DNA from: Pagrus major
Lineage: Eukaryota > Chordata > Actinopteri > Spariformes > Sparidae
DNA: 64,000 nucleotides
Direction: 5' to 3'
NCBI RefSeq assembly: GCF_040436345.1
Contig: NC_133230.1
Span: forward strand, 25,223,197 to 25,287,196
A model generated the notes under the pieces. It had not been told where the DNA came from, made no database searches, and worked only from the letters and a program-made list of their open reading frames with translations. Shown here one piece after another: positions 49,524 to 62,913 of this stretch; position 1 is the stretch's first letter, and every line of letters begins with the position of its first letter. The translations under genes were made by a program, and so were the position numbers.

Positions 49524-50018
49524 TTAAAGGATAAGTTCACCCAAAAATAAAAAATCAGTCATTATCTACTCACCTGCAGATGGATAATCAGGTGAGGTTT
49601 CGTAGTCCACAAGACATTTTTAGAGTCTCCAAAATCCCCTAGATCCCAAATTGATTTGAAAAAATGTAAATTACACCCTTTTTTATTCTAACGCTTCACT
49701 GTAGGTGCTAAGATAACAGCGTAAAAGGGCGTAAATAAGGTCTTTTCAAATCCTATGGGATCTCAGGGCTTCTAGAGACTTGGATTACACTAAACAAGCT
49801 GTACGGAGCCATTTTAAGTATTTTGTCCAGTTGTTTTTTATATGTTTTAAAACAAGTCCCCATCTACTTCAGTTGTTTAGGAGAATGCTGCAACGCTGTT
49901 TTGATGTGAAGCTCCGGGAAATGTTTTGTGGATTATGAAACTTCAACCGACTTTCCATCGGCATGGAAGTGAATAGATAATGACTGAATTTTCATTTTTG
50001 GGTGAATTAATCCTTTAA
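49524..50018. mobile_element. MITE family A, copy 3 (longest, 495 bp)
   Basis: Bounded by TTAA on both sides. The left end, after TTAA, is AGGATAAGTTCACCCAAAAA; the right end's complement is AGGATTAATTCACCCAAAAA. The inverted repeats extend about 50 bp through TCAGTCATTATCTA. The interior matches the copy at 7946-8403. Confidence 0.85.
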
Positions 50019-50689
50019 GTGTTTTAATCTTGTGTTTATGCGTAACAACTTGTGTTACATGCTATTTATAGTCTTTGGGTTTTCTACTTTTATTTTGTCA
50101 ATATTTGCCCGAGTCTGTATTAAATCAAATCAACTTCTTGCACTGATGCCAAAGATTAATCATCCATAAATTAAAGTAAAGAGTAAATAAATGCATTATA
50201 AAAATACCACTTCAGTTTAAAGCACTCACATCTCTAAGCATGCAGATGCTGCACTGGAACTGTCAGCCTCTTTAAAGCCATACAACCTGTGCATCATGCA
50301 GAGGCTGAATTGTGAAAGCCAAGGCTTGAATTAATTTTTTGATCTAATAAAAAACGCGTATGAGAGCTCCACTAGAGTTTTCCAGCCTGGAGCTGTGTGG
50401 CACAGTGGGTCAGTGGGTCATCAGCCTGTGAGAGCCAGCCTCATAATAAGTCAAGAGATGAGAGGGACCACCAGCAGCAGCTCGCCTCCCCGGGGCAACA
50501 GGTTCCTCCTCACGCAGCCTAACTGTGCCCTCCAGTGGACACATCCAGAGGTTCTCAGCGCTGGCAGGTCATAGATGTCCACAGTTGCTTTGCGCTTTCT
50601 TTTTCAATGCGGTCTTAAAATTTTGTGTTGTTATCAAGATGATCCCAGCAGTAAAACTGTTGCTTGGATTAAACTTTGCTCTGAGGAAA

Positions 50690-51000
50690 TGCAGCCGCGT
50701 GTGTGTGTGCGCCGTCCCCCTCTCCTCAGTGAGGACACACAGGGCAGTGCGTTTGTCTGAGCAGCGCTGAGAGACGCACAGCGTGGAGGAGAAGTTCTAC
50801 ACAACTCAGAAGAAAAGGATTTGGGATTTATTTCAACGCTTTCAAGGGTTTGTATCCGCTTTGTGTTGCTCTGAAAGTTGAAGGTGTGGGTTTGAACGTA
50901 GTTGGGGAAAAGTTTGGTGACTTTTGTAAAACACGTTTTCAAACTCTTGGGCGCGCACGAGCTTTTGTGTTGAAGTTTGGATCGCGCGTAAAAACAACTT
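50690..51000 (+). promoter_or_regulatory. CpG-enriched presumed promoter/5' UTR of the cytospin-like gene
   Basis: CpG dinucleotides cluster here (GCAGCCGCGTG, GCGCCGTCC, GAGACGCACAGCG, GGGCGCGCACGAGC, ATCGCGCG), in contrast to the CpG-poor DNA on either side. It lies about 0.5 kb upstream of the first coding exon of the cytospin-like gene. The presumed non-coding first exon has no donor I can place with confidence. Confidence 0.4.
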
Positions 51001-51352
51001 TTTAATCAAAATATAATCTGAAACTCCTCTATCCAGTTTGGATGAGTTGTGTTGTTTGGATGTGTTCCTGATTCTTATTCCCATTCAAGATGCTTTTAAA
51101 TGCGACATGCCAACATCTTTGTTTGTCACATGTGGTCACAGTAAGTCGTACAGTTTCTGCGGTTGATCCCATCCCTGTGATCAAGCCTCGCTGTGTAAAC
51201 AGGCTGATTTCCCTTCAAACACTCAAATGAGCAGCAGAAGTTTGGAGGGAATCAAGTTTTCTTGCACGGAGCTGAAGTCACTGCATTATTTCTCGGCTGG
51301 ATAACAGTGCATGACTTCATCCATCATCTTACTGGATGTCCTGTGTGGGTGT

Positions 51353-51372
51353 TTGTGTGTGTGTGTGTGTGT
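51353..51372. repeat. (GT)n tract abutting a splice acceptor
   Basis: Ten GT units end directly at the AG of the first coding exon of the cytospin-like gene. Confidence 0.9.
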
Positions 51373-51374
51373 AG

Positions 51375-51496
51375 GTCACCTCCACTGTACCTCTGTAGTG
51401 TGAAAGAGCAAGCACCTGCAGGGCCCTATCAGTGGCCAGAACCCCATTACTGCAGTATGGGCAACTTTTCCAGCAAGGACGGCCACGGACCTACAG
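51375..51496 (+). CDS. Cytospin-like gene, first coding exon (MGNFSSK start)
   Basis: Acceptor AG at 51373-51374 directly follows a (GT)n tract rather than a normal pyrimidine tract. About 82 nt of 5' UTR precede ATG 51457-51459, which has A at -3 and G at +4. The exon encodes [13 protein letters not shown] plus one base before donor GTAGGT. Gly2, Ser6 and Lys7 fit the N-myristoylation consensus. Confidence 0.72.
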
Positions 51497-52263
51497 GTAG
51501 GTCAACACAAAAACACACACACACACACAAACCTATGAGTGGTGATCGACCGATGTGGTTTTTTCAGGGATGATGGCGATTATTAGTGATCAGGAAGGCA
51601 GATAAACAATAGTTGGAACCGATATTTGCAGTAAAAATGAATAAAAATCTAAATAACCAGTGAGGTAAAGTAACTAAGTACAATTTACTCAAGTACTGTA
51701 CTTAAGTACAGTTTTGAGGTACTTTTCTTCCATGTTTCCATCTTCTGCGACTCCATTACTTTTAATTGGTAACTTTAGTTTCTTTGCAGATTTAGACTGT
51801 TCAGTGTTGATTGGCTAATAGTGTGATGTGTAACCAATCAGATAGTGTTGTGGACGGGACACTGAGTGACACTACAGAGGGGTGACTGACCGAGATTTGG
51901 AAAAAGGCTGAAGATCAAACCGATAATCGCCCAGGCTGATAATCAGTTTATCCCTTCTTATAAGCCTGCAATTCCTTTTTTTAAAAAAAAAAAAACTTAC
52001 TCTGATTGAATAACTTCCATTGAATGTCCTTTGTTTTGTCTCTGTAATCAGTGGCATTACACACATACACCTGGCAATGTGTGTGTTCTGAGAATAAAGC
52101 CATCAAGCCTCAAGGCCATGACACATGTAGTAGAAGGAGGGTGGCACGGGAAAAAAGAAAAGAAATACAGGAAGAGAGAGGATGCTGGAGACTGTATGAA
52201 AGAGGGGTGGATAAGGGGTAATCAGGAAATTGAAGGCAACAAAAGGAGAAGCAAGCGGAAAGG

Positions 52264-52317
<54 letters not shown>

Positions 52318-52506
52318 GCAGGAATCTTGGCAGCCCTCCTGCGTGTTGCTCAGTGAGTGGTCATTCTCCTCGCGTCCCTATGTGATTCGTTCTGGCCCCG
52401 CCGGGCCAGCTGTGATGAATCGGCAGAATTCCCCAGCTCAGCACAAGGGCAGCGGATTAATCATAGGAAGCCTAATGCTATCTGACACACACACAGAACT
52501 CAATGG

Positions 52507-52571
<65 letters not shown>

Positions 52572-55500
52572 CTCTCATTCAGTCGATCTGCCAGCCTTGC
52601 GCATGGTTGGATGAGCACATTAAGGTCTGGAATGAAGAAATAAAAAGCAGGGGTGGCATGAGAAAGTTATTAGACAATCCTGTCATTCTTTACCAGTGAT
52701 TTGGCCCTTACAGCAGGTGGTGCATGGCTTCCCAACTGTTTGACCGGTGCTCTTACATCATGTAAGAAGAAAAAACAACATTCTGCTAGCAGTGAGGCTT
52801 ATGTCCAAACAAGGAAAAGTAGGAAAGAAAGGAAAAGAGACATGATGCACAGTGGTTCCAGTAGTTTCTCCAGTTATTATTGGAGGTTTTCTAATATGGG
52901 CAAGGAACCCTGAGCCAGAGAGTAAAAAATCACTTGTGTTATCATTAGGGTGTCAAGTTTGGGGATTTATTAGCGTCTGACTGCTGCAAATTCGGGGAAT
53001 ATTTGTCCTCTGTGTACGTGTGTGTTCCTGAAGTTAGAGAATGAGTATCGCAGCGACATTGCGGATGAGCAGTCCAAGAGGAATGTCTGTATTAAAGCAT
53101 TCATCTTCAGGGGCATGGCCTGGATGTTTGCTGGCTAACGAGGGCCTTGCTGCTTCGGTCACCTCAATGAATGGTGTTTTCAGTGTCAACATGCCAGACC
53201 AGTGACTACTAATCTTTTTGTTTCCTTCATTCTCTCCATGATTCAGCTGCTCTGTCTGTTGTTTCAATCTGTTTGGCTGTGTCTCTGACACTTATTCATA
53301 ACTTTAAAGTCTCACTCCATTTAAAATACTTTTATTTTTTTGTTTCTTGGATGTTTGGCCTTCAGTTTGCAAAAGTTTACAATACAAGGCTGTTTTTACA
53401 TTCACATGCTGAATGGGGGAAGTCAAAGATTGAGTGTGATTTTGTGACATCACAATTTGCCAATTGCAGTCCAGTATGCATTAAGGTTGGGCGATGTCTA
53501 CTGAATGGGCTTTTTATGACATCAGGAGTAAAACATTGCAATGGATGATGTTGTTGTTGGGAAAGGGGTAGTCACCAATTCTAATTCTGGCATAGGCCAG
53601 TGTTTCCCACACATGTATTTTATATTTTCCGATCCATTTTAGCACATTACACCTTTACTTCTTCTTTTGTCTACTGTCAATCCCCAACAAGGGGGAACTT
53701 GTTTTACATGTGAGGAGGCAAGCCCTGACAATAAAACAGCTAAATCCCCTCAGAGTAAAGGTAACACCTTCTAGCATGTGTAGGTTGTACCGTTAGCAAC
53801 CAGGTCAACCAGGGTAAGTAGCCATTTTCAGCATGTAGGTTGCTACAGGTGGATGTTATTTTCCATAGCCACAGTTAACATCCGGTGACTCAGACTAGGA
53901 AAGGGGGGTCAAAAATTGGAACGGCACAGTTTTAAATGATGTACGGTAAATTGAGTTATGCACTTTTTCTGCAGAAATTAGATCAGACAAATTATTACTT
54001 GAAGCAGGGTATTTTTGTATGCCTGAGAACCTGATTTTGCCTTTCTTATTTCATCCAAAGTCATTCATTCTCTTTGTCTAGGGGCGCATGGGGACAGTTT
54101 CCACACTCCTCCAGCTTCTCCGCAGAGTGATGGGCCTCCTTTCGTGCCTGGTGTCCCCCAACTCCTTCCCCCTACCTCACCTCAACCTTCATCTGCAGCC
54201 CCGGTTTCATCGCCACCTCCAGTCCCAGTCCTCACATCCAGTGTGAAGAAAGCACAGTCCAGCACCACTCCTTCCACTTCTAGTCCTCTTCCTAATTGGA
54301 GACCTCATCCACCAGCCAGCTCAAATAGCTCCACCACTGGCCCTGGAGTTAGCCCGTTGCACAACAAGCCAGGAAGTACTCTGGGTAAAGGACAAGCTGC
54401 TTTTGGGAGGAATGGGGGTCCTCCTACCTCCACCCCTCGGACTCTGGTCTCCCAGGGGAAGACTGTGGCCATCAGCCCTACAAAGAGCCCCTCTCCCCTG
54501 TGTAGTGCTTCACCTGTGGTGGGCAAGTCTTCGGGGCAGAAGTGGAGAGAAAGGGACAGTGGTCTGAGTCAGTCTTTACTACCCAGTCAGGAAGCTGGGG
54601 ACAGCCAGGGTGAGGAACTGGAGAAGCTGCTGGAGGAGTGTAGGACAACACTGGGCATCACTGCCAGTCAGGGTGGGGCCACGAACACAACAGGTAAGAG
54701 TCATATAGCTGTCAAGGTTCTACTGTTTCAATACATTTTTCTCCTAAATATGCTTCATATGCCTGTAGAATTTTGTTTGATCACTTAAACTTTTCATTTC
54801 TTCGTGGGCCTAACATTTCCCTGTTTTGAGAAGGGCAAATTCATTTCCTTGACATTTTTTTGCATTTGATATGCATCCGATGTCTTCTGACATTTCTGTA
54901 TCCTTCCCTCAGAGATACTGAAGCATCTGCTGACAGAAGTAAAGAGTTTGAAGAGTACTCTCCAGGTAAGATGTGCTGGAACGGTTCTATCCAGTTTCTT
55001 CTTCTCTAAATGTTGGCTGCGTTCTTAGTGTGACACTAATGGTATGGATGTTAAATTAGCTCTACATTATAACTTGTAATGTTTCCAGCTGACTTTTTTC
55101 CCAGTTTTTCAACAAACTCATGGAGGTAACGTTGACTTAATTCACGAGCTAAAGCAGCTTATGAAAATCTACAAGCGACAAATACAGTTTCAGCCAGCAA
55201 AATCTAGAAAATGCCATAATGAGTAGCCTGCTTTATTCTGCTCCTGTCTGAAATGAAGGAACCCACTGTTTTCAAAAATTACTATGATTTTCGTGAGTGG
55301 TAACTGCATGTGTGCCATGCTAAAGTGAAACGTATGACAGACATACTAATGGTAACTAAGAGGAGCTGGGCTTAGCGAAGAGTCGATTAACAACCATGCA
55401 AACAGAGAAAATTCCTCAGTCTTGTAAAGATTGTACATTTTTAGTTTTCCATTCCCCACTTAAATCTTTAGTACTATTTTTCACAGACGAAAAGAAAACC

Positions 55501-58500
55501 CTTTTAGCCAATACACCTGAAAGAGTAGTGGATAAATTTAGCAAAGTAAACAGGAAGTCACGCAGTCCAATTATAGATGAGTCAGAGTAGTGCTTGTGAC
55601 CTTTCCTCCAGGAGATAAAACACCCCGTCATCCTCCACCCCCCCTGTCACAATAGGCCTTGGAATGGGCCCCGCTGGGAGCTGCAGCTTTCCTAATTGAG
55701 GTTTTCCTGTCCTCTGCTTCTCCTGAGAGGCCCGAAAGAGGAAGATCATCGAGATCATCTTTTCTCCAAGTGTTTCTTGTAGAGTGGCTCAGGGAAAGCA
55801 GATAGTTGCATGTGGTTATGACTCCCTCTGAAAGGAGAGCATAAATCGTAAAAGACGGCGGGACACCTGTTGCCTTGTCACAGATTTTATTTAAAGATGC
55901 ATTGTAGATTTTTGATGAACAAAGAAATGTAACGACACAGGCATTTACAAAAATAACCCCACTCAATCATCACTTATGACCCACTAGAAGTGTGTGGTGG
56001 TGTATTTATCTGATAAAGCACTACTCTCTGCCTGCACTTATTATTTTTGCCGTGTCAGGGACGTTTCTGTGCATCAGGAATTCTGGAGAAAGGTAGTTGA
56101 CTGTCAAATACCGATGCTTTGTGATGAAGCATAGGTATTTGACGACCTTGGAATGAGACTCAACACTCAACTTTTAACGGTGTGTTTACAAACGGCAGCA
56201 GGCTAATCCTGCATCAAATGCCTTTAACAAAAAATTGAGAAGTAAAGCTTCCATCACACCCATTTCTCTCTCTCTGCCTCGGACCCCGACTGAAGATGCT
56301 TGTCCAGTAGGGACCCACAAGCCATTTTGGATTGACCCATTCTTAAGTTCCAAACCCAAAGTTGAGTGAACCACAAATATTAAATAAAAAAAAAAAAATT
56401 CTGTAAGCATTCTTCAGCTCTATAGCTCAGGCGTTCCATGCTCTTATGAGGATGGTGATATGCTGCGGTAATTTCCTGTCAGTCGTTGGTTCCAATTCCT
56501 GACCCACCCTTATGAGGATTGTAGCCAGAGGCTCCCAGCTTCCTTTTAGATCTGCCACAGATTACAACGGCTGGAATATGACCTACAGTACGCCTCCCTT
56601 GACCCCATCTCTATTGTCCCCTGTCCTCACTCCTTCTTCTTTTATTTTGCCATGTATAATTAGAATTATTTTTATTCCATTATAATGCAAGCAAGTGTTC
56701 TCCAGCTCTTCTACTCCACACTTCCTTGGTGTTACCTCTTTCTCTACTTGATATTCAATCCCTTCTCCCTCCTGCCCTTCCGTCCTCTCTCCAACACTTT
56801 CCCACATCTCTACAAGGGCCGTGGAAATACAAACCCTGCACAGGCCAGCTAAACCTCAGAGAGACTGTGGTGTAGCACTGAGAGGTAGCCGTGTATTAGA
56901 AGTCGGGGCAATCCAACACTTTGTTTACATGGGCCCTCGATAGGGCAATATAAGCTTGCAAAGCTCGACTTTATGAACCCTCTCAGTCTGTTCTGCTGTC
57001 CTGGGAGCCTTTTTGTGGAGAGCGGGAGTGCGGAGGAGGGGGTTCACATTCGGCTGTTCAGGAGACAAAACTTGTTTTGTTTTGTGCTGTGTAGCGAGGT
57101 GGGGTGGAAGTGGGAGGGGGAGGCTGACTGGCCATGTGTTTTTGTGTGCGTGCTGCACGTGAGACGGAAGACACACAAAAACGTACAGATGCATTGAAAA
57201 AGTCTTGGCTGGTGCAATAGGTTTTTTAGCCTTGTGGGGAGGCCTCTCTCCCTCCTCCTTCCCTCGCCGCGCCTCTCTCCCTCCATTCCCTCATTCTTTC
57301 TCCATCGGAGAGCTGACCGCTCCTCCCCGAGCACAAGAACTCCACACAATTACCCTCCAGCTTTTGCTGCAAAGCTCCTCTCTATCTCATCCCTCCCCAT
57401 TCCTCTCCTATCTGGCTTCTTTTCCTCTTAGTCTGTCCTTTCACTTCCATCCATCTTTTCATCCGACCCCCAACTTCCTTAAGCCCTTTTTCTTTAACTC
57501 TGACCTCTTGTTTTTTGACCTTTTTATCCATGTAGATTAAGTTACCATTATTCTTCCAGTCACATTCCGTCAGCTAAGCCTCTCCCCTGCACCTCTTCAT
57601 CTGTGCATTCTCAAATTCTCATTCTTCGTTCTTTTTCTCTGTCTATGCACACTCATATCTTTGAGTGAATACTGAAAAGACACATGATTACCCAATGTGC
57701 AGCGAACTGCTGAGGATGTTATATGATGTACCATCTGTCAGTGCTTATGTGCACCAGTGTTCAATTGTCTTAACCAACAAAAATGAAAACACTCCATTCA
57801 TGGCTGGGTTGTGTCTGTGTGTGTGTCTGTGTGTGTGTGTCTGTGTGTGTGTGTGCCGTGGCTGGTCAGATTTGTGTTCCCTCCCTCCTCGAGATTTAGC
57901 CGATCTGAATGCTTTGGAATCAGTTCCAGGTGAATGCTGCCGGAGATTTCCAGGAATGATCTGCAGGTTCCCTCTGCTCCCTTTTCTCCTCGCTAGGCTG
58001 CTCCACCAAAAAGGCCCTGTTCCTGGAGGCCACAGAGGCTGTTCACATGTAGAATGAAGATTTAGTGTGTGTGGGATGGTTGGAGGCGGAGGGCTTGAGT
58101 GCACACTGTGGCTTGGGACCCTTTTCTCTGATGTCTGCGGACATTTAGATACGCAAGTTGTCGGCTCTGCCAAGTCATTTTCACGTGCCAGTCGGGGGGA
58201 ATTTGGCCATTCTGTATGTGTGTGACTGCTGAGGAGGGAATCGAATGTCCCTTAGTAGGTGTAGCAGTGTATTCAACCACTTTTCAGAGTAGGTGAAGGC
58301 TGGAGAGAGGAACCGTTACAGAGTTGGGATGTTTCCCCAAGTATGTATTAAAAAGATTGGGTGTGGAGGTGAACTAGGGACAGATGGTTGGATGGAACAC
58401 ACACACGCAAACACATAGACACACACTGAAACAATCTCCAAGTGTGCTGGACCCTTTCCAGGAACTCCAATGTGCATCAAGAATAAAGAGTGTGACAGTG

Positions 58501-61500
58501 TATTTGTGTGCGTGTGTGCTTGTGAAGGTGGGATACCACATCTGGTCTTGCAGTGGGGCACTAGGTCAGCTCTTGAGGGAGTAGGCGTGTGTGTGACTGT
58601 GAGTGTATATGTGAGTGTGTGTGTGTCTTAAGACTGACAATCCACACCCTTATCTCAGTGTGACTGAGGAGCGCCCCTTCCTGTTTCCTTAAACAGACAT
58701 GCTCCAGTTGGAGAATCCACGTCCAGATAACAAAAGCTCTCTGAAGAGACGAGATCCAAGTTGGTGTTACTTAAATGTGCACTGTGTAGTTTAGGGGAAG
58801 CAATTTTAAACATCTTCATTGATTGATTTTGTTCATGCCTAAACAAACTGAATGAACAAACTCACCCTTACAGGACTTTAATATAAAACCACTGTCCTAT
58901 TATTCATTCGACACGTTTCCAGGCAGGCCTCAATGTGTAGATGTGTGTGAGGAAACATTGCGGTTTGGTGGTGAGGTAAAAGAATAATGGAGGTGTACAT
59001 GTGGGAGAGAAGAAGGGAACATGATATGTGTGTGTGTACAAGTGTGTGTATGTATGCATGTGTGTGTGTATCCAGTGTAATCGGCTCCAGCTGTGGTCTT
59101 GAGTCACTGGTCAATGAGGGAGCGACTTGGCTCGGATATCGCCTCCTCCTCCGCATCTCCATCCATTCTTCTTCTCATTACCAACATTCCCAGCCCCGCA
59201 GCGCTCGCTCACATCTCCACAGGCAGTTTTTAATCTGTGCATGATTTTAAACCACTTTTATGATCATTCCTCTTTCCTTTTATGATGACGGTGTCTTTAA
59301 ATGTTCCTTTTTTTTGTTTTGTTTTTGGTAATGATCTGGTATCGTTTACCGTCTGGCATCATTGGTTCGGAGTGCGTCTTTTGATGTCTGGGGCAGTGTT
59401 TGAGCATGTCCAAGGCAATAGGCAATGGTACTCTGAAAAACTGGAAACCTTATCTACATCATTCAGTGTCAGAGTTGTTGCCACAGGACACAGTTTCACA
59501 ATGCTCCCAAAATGTTGCTTAAATCAGTTTTTTTATTTCTGTCTGTGTCTAAACATGTCAGGGGTCTGTTTTTTTTCCTGTTTTTTTTTTTAAGTTGATT
59601 TTAGATGACATGAGCTAAACCTTTTGGCTCACGATTCAGTTCTGCCTCATTAGTGTTGACTCAACTCCTCTCTGCTTGCTGATGCTCGCTGCTCAGTTCA
59701 GTTCAACTTGTACTCTCTTAATGAAGGCCAAATGGATATTTGATTGTTCACTTGATTACAGTCACTGTCTGCAGAGGGTTCAGCTATGTTTGTTTTTGGC
59801 AGTCACATCCAGTTTGGGTTTAAAAAAGCGAGTTTTAATCTTATTATAGTAGAAAATGATTTGCAGTGGAACAATGCTTGTCAAAATGTGGCAGCATAAC
59901 TTGCCTGTTTCGAAAACACAAGCTGCATGTATTATTGATCCGAACCCAGAGGTAATTCAACAGGGAGGAATGTAGTGTGCATTCATAATAGTGAATTTTT
60001 GTTTCCGATTCACTAAACTATTATATATTATACACTATTACTGTTATAAAAAAATACCTATGCAGTTTGATGCATAACATTTTTTTACTTCCAAACATAG
60101 ATTTATTTTTTCTCACTGTGTGCCTCCTTTCTACTTTAAAAAACTAGCGTGTTTGTAATGATCTATAATTAAAATAAACAGACTGATTTACTTCCATTTC
60201 AATCAGGAGAGACTAAACTATGAGCCAACAAGTATTTATTGGCATGTGCACAATAAAGATGAGAAATATGAAGTCTTTTGTGATTAGAACTCATTGTGAA
60301 GACATCGTATTTTAAGGGGGTAATAAAATTGTTATTGCGAAAAAGACAGTATTCCTACTTATCTGTTTATATGGCCAATAAAAATTTATATTCCATCAAT
60401 ATTCCAGTTTGCATGCAGTTGTGTATACTTCTACGATTAACGTCTTTCATTTTTACCCCCGCCAAAGAGGTTATACACCGATCAGGCATAACACTATGAC
60501 CACCTGCCTAACATTGTGAAGGTTCCCCTTGTACAGCCAAAACAGCTCTGACCTGTCAAGACATGGACTTAAGACCTCTGAGGGTGTCCTGTGGTGTCTG
60601 GCACCACGGCGTCTTATAGTGGATCCTCTGGGTCCTGTATGTTGGGGGGTGGGGCCTCCATGGATCAGACCTGCTCCAGCACGTCTTACAGATGCTCGAT
60701 CAGATTGGGATCGAGCTGTTCCTGAGCAGTGTTTGTGGTGTGTCAGGGCACATTGTCCTGCTGGTGGGCCACTGCCATCGGGTAGTGTTGTTGTGATGAG
60801 GGGGTGTACTTGGTCCACAACAGTGTTTTGGATGGGTGGTGCGTGTCAAGTGGCATTCACATGAATGCCAGCACCCAAGGTTTCCCAGCAGAACATCGCA
60901 TTGTGATGAGATGATCAATGTTATTCACGTCACCTGTCAGTGGTTTTAATGTTGTGGCTGATCGGTGTATTTGCTTGGGTCCATTTGTTTGTTGGTTTGT
61001 TGGTTTGTCAGCAGGATTACACAAAAACTACTGAATGGATTTCCACAAACTTAGATGGAGGATGGGTCTTGCCCCAGAATAGACTCTTTAGCCTTTGGTG
61101 CACATCCAGATAAAAGGACAGATCCAAATAAAAGTCAGAGTCTAGCAGATTTAAATACATTTTATTTGATATCGGATTAGGCTTGATTGATTTAAAGGGG
61201 GCTGTTAGGCCTTGGCAGAGGTATACGCTCTACTGAGTGCCATTCTAGTTCAATATATAAATATCACAGTATTTGTGCATATCTAAAAACCTGTTGATAT
61301 CCATGTCTTTCATAATTAGTAGGTAAGTTTCACTTTCCTAGCCTTACAAACTGCTGGCTCGGCAACACACAGAGCTGACTGTAAACAGGCGACAGGCCAT
61401 CAGTCACAAACTGCTGTAAAAGCCCCAATTGAGACGCGTATGCTGAATGCGTTGTATATAGTATGTCAAAAGAATGTTCCTATAATCCAAATAATATCGG

Positions 61501-62859
61501 CATATCCCACGTCTCAATTTGAGAATGCTACATCCAGCATATGGCTGGTTGTGTTTACGTGACCCATATCAGATTTAGAATACTCTCATATTTGGAAATA
61601 GGGTGGAATATTAGTTTGCATGTAAACGTTGTCAGTTTTCTTAACATAAACACCCCTTTTGTTTCTCCTGCAGACAGAGCGTGGGGAATGGCTGCAGTTT
61701 CAGGCGGACCTACAGGTGGCAGTGTCAGTGGCAGACCGCCTGAGAGCCGAGGCAGAGGAAGAGCTGACCGCGCTCCGAATGGCGCACAAGGATGTGGAGA
61801 GGGAGCTGGCTGCTGCCCAGCAGAGGCAGAAGGAGGCTGATATGCAACTGGTCACCCTGAGAGGGGAGTTAAAGGAGAGCAGGCAGAGACTGGCTACTCT
61901 CAGCCAGGCTCAGGGCAAAACTGACACCCAGGAACCAGAGAGAACCAGTGGAGAACCAACCAACAGCTCTGAAAGCAAAGAAGGGACCCAGCGTGGTAGG
62001 GAGAGGGGGGTGTACAGGTTGGGACGAGAAGAGGTGGAAAGTAGGAGTCAGAATGAATTGACGAAGAATGTTGCAAGCGAGGAAGCGAGAACAGACTGTA
62101 AAGGTGTGACTAAGCGTTACCTGAGAAATGTGACCAATGAGGACAGGAGTGGAGAGGAGGTGCGATCCACTGAGGCACGACGGACGGTAACCACAGAGAG
62201 GTCAAGGTGAGGTAAACTGTCTGAGGTTGTGCTTTTTGGGGAATACACAAACACAAATATTTTTCTGCAGCATATTACAAAAGCGTCATGTTGTGTAATG
62301 TGCTCAAACAGTCAGACATTTCACAAGAAAGCTTTTTGTCTTCCACATTTTCTGTCTGTGACTGAGCAGCCACAAATGGATCCCGGTCATCAAATTTGGT
62401 CAGGGCTGTGATTGTGGTTTCTCATTTTTGGTTGTTCTCAACCCACAGGCCTCCATGGGGCCACTTCAGGACAGTTTGAACCACTTAATCTACAGGAACA
62501 GCTGTTGCACAAAAAATGCCTCCAAAACAGTTGGTTTGGTTTATTTTAACTGTGTGTTGTAATGTTACAGAAGCCTGTCCAGGTTACCTGCTTCCTCAAA
62601 CTCCCCCACCGTGCAGAATGGAACATCCCAGTCCAACACTGCCTCAACAGTTGGACCTACAAACAAGGTAAAATACGTATTTTATCTTAATACTGATCTT
62701 GAGGAGGATCCTTCATTAGAGTCTGGTTGTGCTTTAATCCATGCATGTAATGATTTTGACCTAATTTGGCTGAAATTTGTTTGTTTTAAAGAACATGGGG
62801 CAACTAAAAGGCCGAAGAAGTCTGGATTGGCAAGACAGCAGGTCAAGCACCGACACAGG

Positions 62860-62913
<54 letters not shown>

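Larger units (their letters stand above)
54966..61673 (+). other. Intron of the cytospin-like gene (6.7 kb)
   Basis: No additional in-frame exon is needed: the flanking exons join in phase 0 within one coiled coil. The intron holds a CT-rich stretch at about 57240-57540, a TG tract at 57809-57855, a hairpin at 56095-56148, a truncated MITE C relative near 58771-58890 and a nested transposon at 60474-60969. The open frames of up to about 140 codons lack support. Confidence 0.6.

Noticed and set aside
54305..54526. Antisense frame within the cytospin-like Pro/Ser-rich exon
   Set aside because: Shadow of the real plus-strand coding frame.
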